Below, piece by piece: positions 49,915 to 54,643 of a stretch of 54,643 bases of DNA. Location: assembly GCA_045536775.1 (NCBI GenBank), contig JAZSOD010000004.1, forward strand, positions 1-54,643, in the 5' to 3' direction. A program made the translations under genes and the position numbers. How positions within the stretch are numbered: the stretch's first letter is position 1; each line of letters begins with the position of its first letter. Under the pieces are notes generated by a model. The model was not told the origin of the DNA. It searched no databases and was given only the letters and a program-made list of their open reading frames with translations. The DNA is from UBA4717 sp045536775 (GTDB lineage: Bacteria; Bacillota; Clostridia; Oscillospirales; CAG-272).

Positions 49915-50807
49915 TACAGATCCGATTGATTGAAGCCAAAATTGGCAAGATTTACTTCGCTGTCTCTCCAGTTTTCCTTGACCTTTACCCAAAGTTCAAG
50001 GTGCACCTTAACTCCAAAGAACGCCTCTAAGTCTTCTCTTGCGTAAGATCCGATCTTTTTGAGTGTAGCACCCGCGCGCCCGATAATTATACCCTTGTGT
50101 GATGCCTTTTCGCAGAAAATGTTTGCTCTGATAACGAGAAGCTTCGACTTTTCCTCAAAAGCTTCTATTACAACTGCTGTCCCGTGAGGAATCTCTTCCT
50201 CAAGGACTCTGAGAAGCTTTTCTCTTATCACCTCTGCCGCAAGGCTTCTCTCGGGCTGGTCAGTGATCATATCCTCGTCAAAAAGCCAATCGCCTTCCTC
50301 GATAAACTTGTCTGTTTCCTCGAGTAAAATATCGCATCCGCGTTTATTGAGCGCAGACATAGGAACGACCGCATTAAAGTCTGCAAGCGCGGAATATTCA
50401 GCTATTGCCTCTGCGAGTCTTGCCGCATTTACGGTGTCGTCCTTATTTACAACGAGAATAACGGGAATTTTTCTCGACTTGAGTCTGTCTGATATATCTC
50501 TCTCAGCATCAGACACGGGCTTCGCCGCATCAACAACGAGGTATGCCGCGTCAACGCCGCCGATCGCACTCTTGACACTTTTTAATATATAATCACCAAG
50601 CTTATTATACGACTTTTTCATAAGGCCGGGGGTGTCAACGAATACGTATTGAGTTTCATCAACGGTTAAAATTCCGTGTATCTGGTTTCTCGTGGTTTGA
50701 GGCTTCTTTGATACTATCGCGATTTTCTCTCCGAGAAGCGCGTTAAGCAGTGTTGATTTTCCAACGTTGGGACGTCCGAGTATTGCTATAAATCCTGTCT
50801 TTTTCAT
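49914..50807 (-). CDS. era: GTPase Era
   Basis: Essential GTPase of 297 residues for 16S rRNA maturation and 30S assembly. G motifs: G1 GRPNVGKST, G2 region KPQTTRNQ, G3 DTPG, G4 NKDD, G5 SALN. The C-terminal KH domain has GRAGATLKKIGSYAREDLEA. The ATG at 50807 has AGGGG 8 bases upstream; the in-frame start 30 bases earlier lies in ybeY and is rejected. Confidence 0.97.
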   Translation of the reverse strand: MKKTGFIAILGRPNVGKSTLLNALLGEKIAIVSKKPQTTRNQIHGILTVDETQYVFVDTPGLMKKSYNKLGDYILKSVKSAIGGVDAAYLVVDAAKPVSDAERDISDRLKSRKIPVILVVNKDDTVNAARLAEAIAEYSALADFNAVVPMSALNKRGCDILLEETDKFIEEGDWLFDEDMITDQPERSLAAEVIREKLLRVLEEEIPHGTAVVIEAFEEKSKLLVIRANIFCEKASHKGIIIGRAGATLKKIGSYAREDLEAFFGVKVHLELWVKVKENWRDSEVNLANFGFNQSDL

Positions 50808-50811
50808 GTTT

Positions 50812-51285
50812 TTATCCCCTTGTAATACCAATGTCATCGAGGATCTCTTTCTGAAGTCCGAGCATTACTTCCTCGTCAGCCTTATCGATATGATCGTAAC
50901 CAAGCAAATGAAGAACAGAGTGCACACATAAAAATGCAATCTCTCTCACGTAACTGTGTCCGTACTCCTTCGCCTGTTTACGAGCATGCTCGAGCGATAT
51001 AACTATATCGCCAAGAACGATTTCTTCATTGGATTCAAAATAATCAAGCTCATCTGCCTCATACTGAGGAAAAGAAAGGACATCGGTAGACTTATCTACG
51101 TTTCTGTGTTCACGGTTAAGCTTGCGTATCTGCTCATCATCCGTCAGGGTGACCGAAACCTCGCATTTATTTTCAATCCCCATATAAGAAAGAGCTTTAT
51201 TTATTACAACCTTTATAAGATTGTTAGTTTCTGGAAATACTGGCTCTATCTCCTGACAGTTTTCAATTAATATCAAATTCTTCAT
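50812..51285 (-). CDS. ybeY: Endoribonuclease YbeY
   Basis: Single-strand endoribonuclease of 157 residues for rRNA maturation and quality control. The zinc-binding motif H-x3-H-x5-H is HSVLHLLGYDH. The preceding STDVLSFPQYEA and GDIVISLEHARKQA are typical. GAGGAT lies before the ATG. It sits between phoH and era, 4 bases before the era start. Confidence 0.95.
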   Translation of the reverse strand: MKNLILIENCQEIEPVFPETNNLIKVVINKALSYMGIENKCEVSVTLTDDEQIRKLNREHRNVDKSTDVLSFPQYEADELDYFESNEEIVLGDIVISLEHARKQAKEYGHSYVREIAFLCVHSVLHLLGYDHIDKADEEVMLGLQKEILDDIGITRG

Positions 51286-51295
51286 GGTTATATCC

Positions 51296-52312
51296 TCACT
51301 GCTTGTCCTTGTTTACTGTAAATTTAGCTTTGTTTTTGTTGTCACTTGCGTACTTTTCGTATGCAAGTATTATTTTTTGCACAAGTCTATGACGTACAAC
51401 GTCACGCTCGCTAAAATAATGAATCGCTATATCGTCGATCTTATCAAGTATCTTTATTGCCTCAACAAGACCGCTTTTCTTACCGAACGGAAGATCAGTC
51501 TGGGTTACGTCACCCGTGATTATAGCTTTAGAATTAAATCCCAAACGTGTCAAAAACATTTTCATTTGCTCAGGGGTGGTGTTTTGTGCCTCATCGAGAA
51601 TTATAAAAGAATCGTCAAGCGTACGTCCTCTCATATAAGCGAGAGGAGCTATCTCGATGCTTCCCCTCTCTACGTGTCTCGTATATGCTTCGCTACCAAG
51701 CATTTCAAAAAGAGCGTCGTTCAGAGGTCTCAAATACGGGTCGATCTTATTCTGAAGGTCGCCCGGCAGGAAGCCGAGCTTTTCTCCGGCCTCAACTGCA
51801 GGTCTTGTCAAAATTATTCTGCTGATCTGCTTTTCTCTCATAGCTTTAACCGCCATAGCTACGGCTAGGAAGGTCTTGCCTGTTCCTGCAGGACCGATCC
51901 CAAATACAATGGTATTGTCTTTTATAGCATCAACGTACTTTTTCTGACCAACAGTTTTTGCCTTAATGGGCTTTGCCCTGTTCGTAAGACATATACAGTC
52001 ATCGTTTAGCTCGCCAAGCTCTGCATCCCGACCGTCATTTATCATATCAATGATATAGGAAATGTTTTGTTCATTTACAGTACCGCTATTTTTTATTATC
52101 CTGAGCAGATACTTTACAGTTTCTGCCGCTTTTTCGACAGAGTCGCCGTCATCGCCCGAAATAGTAAGAGCTGAGTCTCCGCTTTCACTAAGGCTTCTGT
52201 TGTGAAGCCTTACCTTAAACGCTCGCTCGATTATTTCGGCGTTAATATCAAATGCACCAAAGAGCTGCGAGAGCTCGTCAAGTGAATCTGTCACGATCTT
52301 GATCTCCGACAT
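51296..52312 (-). CDS. phoH: PhoH-like P-loop ATPase
   Basis: Cytoplasmic ATPase of 338 residues, often linked to RNA metabolism with YbeY. The Walker A is FGIGPAGTGKTFLAVAMA, Walker B FIILDEAQNTTPEQ, and RTLDDSFI and GDVTQTDLP are typical. A KH-like N-terminal region of about 100 residues precedes it. AGGAG lies 6 bases before the ATG. The substrate is not established. Confidence 0.92.
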   Translation of the reverse strand: MSEIKIVTDSLDELSQLFGAFDINAEIIERAFKVRLHNRSLSESGDSALTISGDDGDSVEKAAETVKYLLRIIKNSGTVNEQNISYIIDMINDGRDAELGELNDDCICLTNRAKPIKAKTVGQKKYVDAIKDNTIVFGIGPAGTGKTFLAVAMAVKAMREKQISRIILTRPAVEAGEKLGFLPGDLQNKIDPYLRPLNDALFEMLGSEAYTRHVERGSIEIAPLAYMRGRTLDDSFIILDEAQNTTPEQMKMFLTRLGFNSKAIITGDVTQTDLPFGKKSGLVEAIKILDKIDDIAIHYFSERDVVRHRLVQKIILAYEKYASDNKNKAKFTVNKDKQ

Positions 52313-52327
52313 TAAGTTCTCCTTTGC

Positions 52328-53509
52328 TTATTCAGAGTTTTTTATGGAAAGAGCCACCCTCTTGCATATATCTTCAGTTCTGTAAACCCTGCACGCCAAG
52401 GCGGCGTACTCGGTTTCATAACGCATTTCGCTGCTTATACTAACAACGTCTCCGAGAAGCGATACCTCTCGAAGATACTCATCAAGCTTTGCCCTTGCCG
52501 CATCCTCTGCCTGCTCGCGTGTTAAAGTAATATTTGTAATTTCGGCACTATTATAGGTAACTTCACACAACTCGAACGGAAGCTTAATAACGTCAAACGG
52601 CTCAAGTCTTTTTCTTTTTATTATTATATCACATTCGCCTCCGAAATTTCTACTGTTTTTTGAAAGTTTTATCTGCTTTCCGAGAATTTCGATGCTTTTT
52701 TCACTAAAAGTTTCGCCCGTATATGATTTTGCCGTTGTTTTATACGGTATTTTTATAATAAACTCATCGTAAACCTCCCCAATCACGCTTCCGTTTGCGT
52801 TTTTCAAGCTGTATCCGCGTAGATTGCTATCGCTTATTCCACCTATGAGTAAATCACCTGCTTTGACCGTATCACCTGCCTTGACCGCAGGCGTACCGTC
52901 AACGGTGAAGACAGATAAAACAAGCGCGTCTCTCGACGAGACCAGATTCGATCCGTTTGGAAACTTCTCTTCTTTATCTTTTCCGATATATTCCATAACC
53001 TCAACAACGGCAACCGTACCTCTGAAATTCACTCTGAGCCAACCGATTGCTCCATTATCAAGTAATACCTGATGGTGAAGCGTATCAAGATCAACGCTAT
53101 GGATCGATTCTCCTAATTCAAGACCGTATTCAACGAGAATGTCTTTAATGTAATCATCTGAAAGCGCTTCGTTTCCGTACACTTCAATTTCCCATATTAT
53201 AGTTGACGAAAGAAACGTTATTATAGTACAAAGTATTAGTCCGACTACCAAACCTACACGAGCTTTTTTGCTTGATATATACGTCGGTATTCCGCCTGCA
53301 GTGACTTTGTATTCAATCTCCGTTCCGAGAATTTCTTCGAGTTTTCTTTTGCCGAAAGAACATCTTAATACAACAATCTCATCTTTAGTTATGATTTTGT
53401 ACGAAACATTATACTTAAACAATATTTCGGCGATTCTCGTGGCATTCGCCTTATTAACTTCAATTAGTGAGTACCCAAAAATATAATCCTGAAGTCGCAA
53501 TTTTCCCAT
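52328..53509 (-). CDS. yqfD: Sporulation protein YqfD
   Basis: Mother-cell membrane protein of 393 residues. A helix near 85-106 (VGLVVGLILCTIITFLSSTI) divides a short cytoplasmic part from a large external domain. The YGNEALSDDYIKDILVEYGL segment is a POTRA-like beta domain, and the C-terminal TREQAEDAARAKLDEYL is typical of YqfD. It starts one base after the yqfC stop codon. Required for sporulation in Bacillus, exact role unknown. Confidence 0.88.
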   Translation of the reverse strand: MGKLRLQDYIFGYSLIEVNKANATRIAEILFKYNVSYKIITKDEIVVLRCSFGKRKLEEILGTEIEYKVTAGGIPTYISSKKARVGLVVGLILCTIITFLSSTIIWEIEVYGNEALSDDYIKDILVEYGLELGESIHSVDLDTLHHQVLLDNGAIGWLRVNFRGTVAVVEVMEYIGKDKEEKFPNGSNLVSSRDALVLSVFTVDGTPAVKAGDTVKAGDLLIGGISDSNLRGYSLKNANGSVIGEVYDEFIIKIPYKTTAKSYTGETFSEKSIEILGKQIKLSKNSRNFGGECDIIIKRKRLEPFDVIKLPFELCEVTYNSAEITNITLTREQAEDAARAKLDEYLREVSLLGDVVSISSEMRYETEYAALACRVYRTEDICKRVALSIKNSE

Positions 53510-53785
53510 TCAGACTTCCCCTCCGAGCGATATAGTGTGTATTTTACCGCATACCGTTATTTCGCTGTTGGAAAAAGTATTCAGAACAAGCTCACTTCCC
53601 GTAACACAAATATACGAATTCTTTGTTTTGATCTTAACGAGCTTTTCGGAGTATTCCTCAAGTCCTACACATCTGAAGATCGAAAGCTCACCGTTTGAAT
53701 CAAGAAATACTGTGGGGCCGTTTCCGTTTTTGCCAAATAACTTGTTTTTTATTTTCTCCCTGAACGTATGTATATTATTTCTCAT
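53510..53785 (-). CDS. yqfC: Sporulation protein YqfC (YabP/YqfC family)
   Basis: Small beta-rich protein of 91 residues. Family segments are LSIFRCVGLEEYSEKLVKIK and SELVLNTFSNSEITVCGKI. It is made under sigma-E in Bacillus and acts with YqfD. The ATG at 53785 follows AAGG; an in-frame start 24 codons earlier lies in a region antisense to ylbJ and is rejected. I could not identify its promoter. Confidence 0.85.
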   Translation of the reverse strand: MRNNIHTFREKIKNKLFGKNGNGPTVFLDSNGELSIFRCVGLEEYSEKLVKIKTKNSYICVTGSELVLNTFSNSEITVCGKIHTISLGGEV

Positions 53786-53837
53786 ACCGACAACCTTGTT
53801 AAAATATATTTTACTATAATTATACTGATTGTCAGGG

Positions 53838-54643
53838 GTGATTATTATCATACACAATAGATACCAAAGCGCAATTATCGCTTTTTTATCAACCGGTATT
53901 ATTTTATTATATCTTTTACTAATGCCAAGATCTGTTTCAGAGTCCGTTATAACCTCCGTTAACGACTGTCTTTACGGAGTTATACCTTCTTTGTTCTGTT
54001 TTATCGTTCTTTCAAAGTTAATTACAAACTCAGGGATTGCTTACATTATTAGCAAACCGTTCGGAAAGATATTTTCAAGACTTACAGGTTTGCCCGGAAT
54101 CGGTTTTTTTGTATATATGTTTTCGTTTTTATCGGGGTATCCGTCAGGAGTCGTTGCTTCTGTTGAATTATACAAGAACGGTCTATTGACAAAAGAAGAT
54201 GCAGAGCGTTTATGTGCAATATCAAACAACACGGGGCCGGCTCTTCCCGTCATACTTATAGGAACTCAGATGTTCAATAACGTTCGTCTTGGCTTAACCG
54301 TTTACGTTATACAGGTATTCTCATCTATCATGACGTGCCTGATTTTCAGAAATAAAATAGCAACTATACCCGAGGACGTATATTCGGACTCGTACACAAA
54401 GAGCTTGCTCACCGCAATTACCGAGTCGCTCGAAGGCGGCATCAAGGCAAGTGCAATAATGTGCGGATACATAATTATCTTCAACGTACTTGGAGATGCT
54501 ATATCAAATATTTGCCATAACCATTTCATAATCAAAGTTATAAGACCGTTTATTGAAATCGTCAGCGGATGCGCAGGGGCGACCGTTTTTTCAACCAAAT
54601 CGAACATAGTACTTTTGTCTTCAGCGGTTACCTTTGGCGGTGT
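53838..54643 (+). CDS. ylbJ: Sporulation integral membrane protein YlbJ, N-terminal part (cut by window edge)
   Basis: Membrane protein of the YlbJ family, about 268 residues visible, still open at the window end. The first helix is AIIAFLSTGIILLYLLLMPR. Family blocks follow: VIPSLFCFIVLSKLI, LPGIGFFVYMFSFLSGYPSG (nucleoside-recognition-like), AERLCAISNNTGPALPVILI and GIKASAIMCGYIIIFN. The start is uncertain: GTG at 53838 is the only common start codon ahead of the first helix, but the strong AGGGGTGA (53834-53841) lies on top of it. That site fits better with ATC or ATA at 53847/53850. Transcribed away from yqfC. Confidence 0.82.
   Translation, partial: MIIIIHNRYQSAIIAFLSTGIILLYLLLMPRSVSESVITSVNDCLYGVIPSLFCFIVLSKLITNSGIAYIISKPFGKIFSRLTGLPGIGFFVYMFSFLSGYPSGVVASVELYKNGLLTKEDAERLCAISNNTGPALPVILIGTQMFNNVRLGLTVYVIQVFSSIMTCLIFRNKIATIPEDVYSDSYTKSLLTAITESLEGGIKASAIMCGYIIIFNVLGDAISNICHNHFIIKVIRPFIEIVSGCAGATVFSTKSNIVLLSSAVTFGG

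Overview
The window is chromosomal DNA from an endospore-forming member of the Clostridia (Firmicutes/Bacillota), probably one of the uncultured gut-type lineages. This rests on gene content and signals seen here: AT-rich intergenic DNA, strong GGAGG ribosome binding sites, TTGACA/TATAAT promoters, hairpin terminators, and many sporulation genes (spoVFA/B, spoIID, a SipL-like gene, a SpoIIQ-like M23 gene, yqfC, yqfD, ylbJ). There is no phage, insertion sequence, CRISPR array or rRNA operon. Genus and species cannot be read from the sequence.

Layout. 1-600: start of rpsI and all of rplM on the minus strand with a consensus promoter and a hairpin leader. 800-2440: an S1-domain protein and a cytidylate-kinase-like protein. 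2593-6937 (minus): a DUF5711-like protein, CvpA and a ClpE-like unfoldase. 7067-16745: one long plus-strand transcription unit, polA-ruvC-ruvA-ruvB-methyltransferase-ecfA1-ecfA2-ecfT-truA-mntP. 16754-21425: carbon metabolism (2-keto-3-deoxygluconate kinase, lactate dehydrogenase, a Gfo/Idh/MocA oxidoreductase), a tRNA-modifying methyltransferase and an uncharacterised nuclease-like protein. 21447-24313: small and membrane proteins of unknown role, including a three-gene operon behind a sequence that fits the sigma-K consensus exactly. 24335-26443 (minus): trpS and a TagO/WecA-type transferase. 26616-33148: aminopeptidase P, acyl carrier protein, a NERD-domain protein, PcrA helicase and anchored proteins of unknown function.

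33246-41709 is rich in sporulation functions: dipicolinate synthase A and B, SpoIID, a SipL-like coat protein and a SpoIIQ-like M23 protein. They are interspersed with glucokinase, citrate synthase, a phosphopantetheinyl transferase and two tRNA genes. 41803-46713 carries an esterase-like hydrolase, a GME-fold protein, rpmB, pgi, a small P-loop protein and a cysteine-rich protein. 46750-53785 (minus) is the conserved Firmicute string yqfC-yqfD-phoH-ybeY-era-recO followed by mutS2. The window ends inside ylbJ.

The strongest candidate for something undescribed is the 22560-23525 operon: three small unknown proteins behind AC-N17-CATATATTA, which suggests late mother-cell expression. Secondary candidates are the cysteine-rich protein at 45829 behind a near-sigma-K site and the D...EIQ nuclease-like protein at 18881. 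Everything else is largely ordinary housekeeping. All family assignments come from reading the translated sequence; no database search was run.
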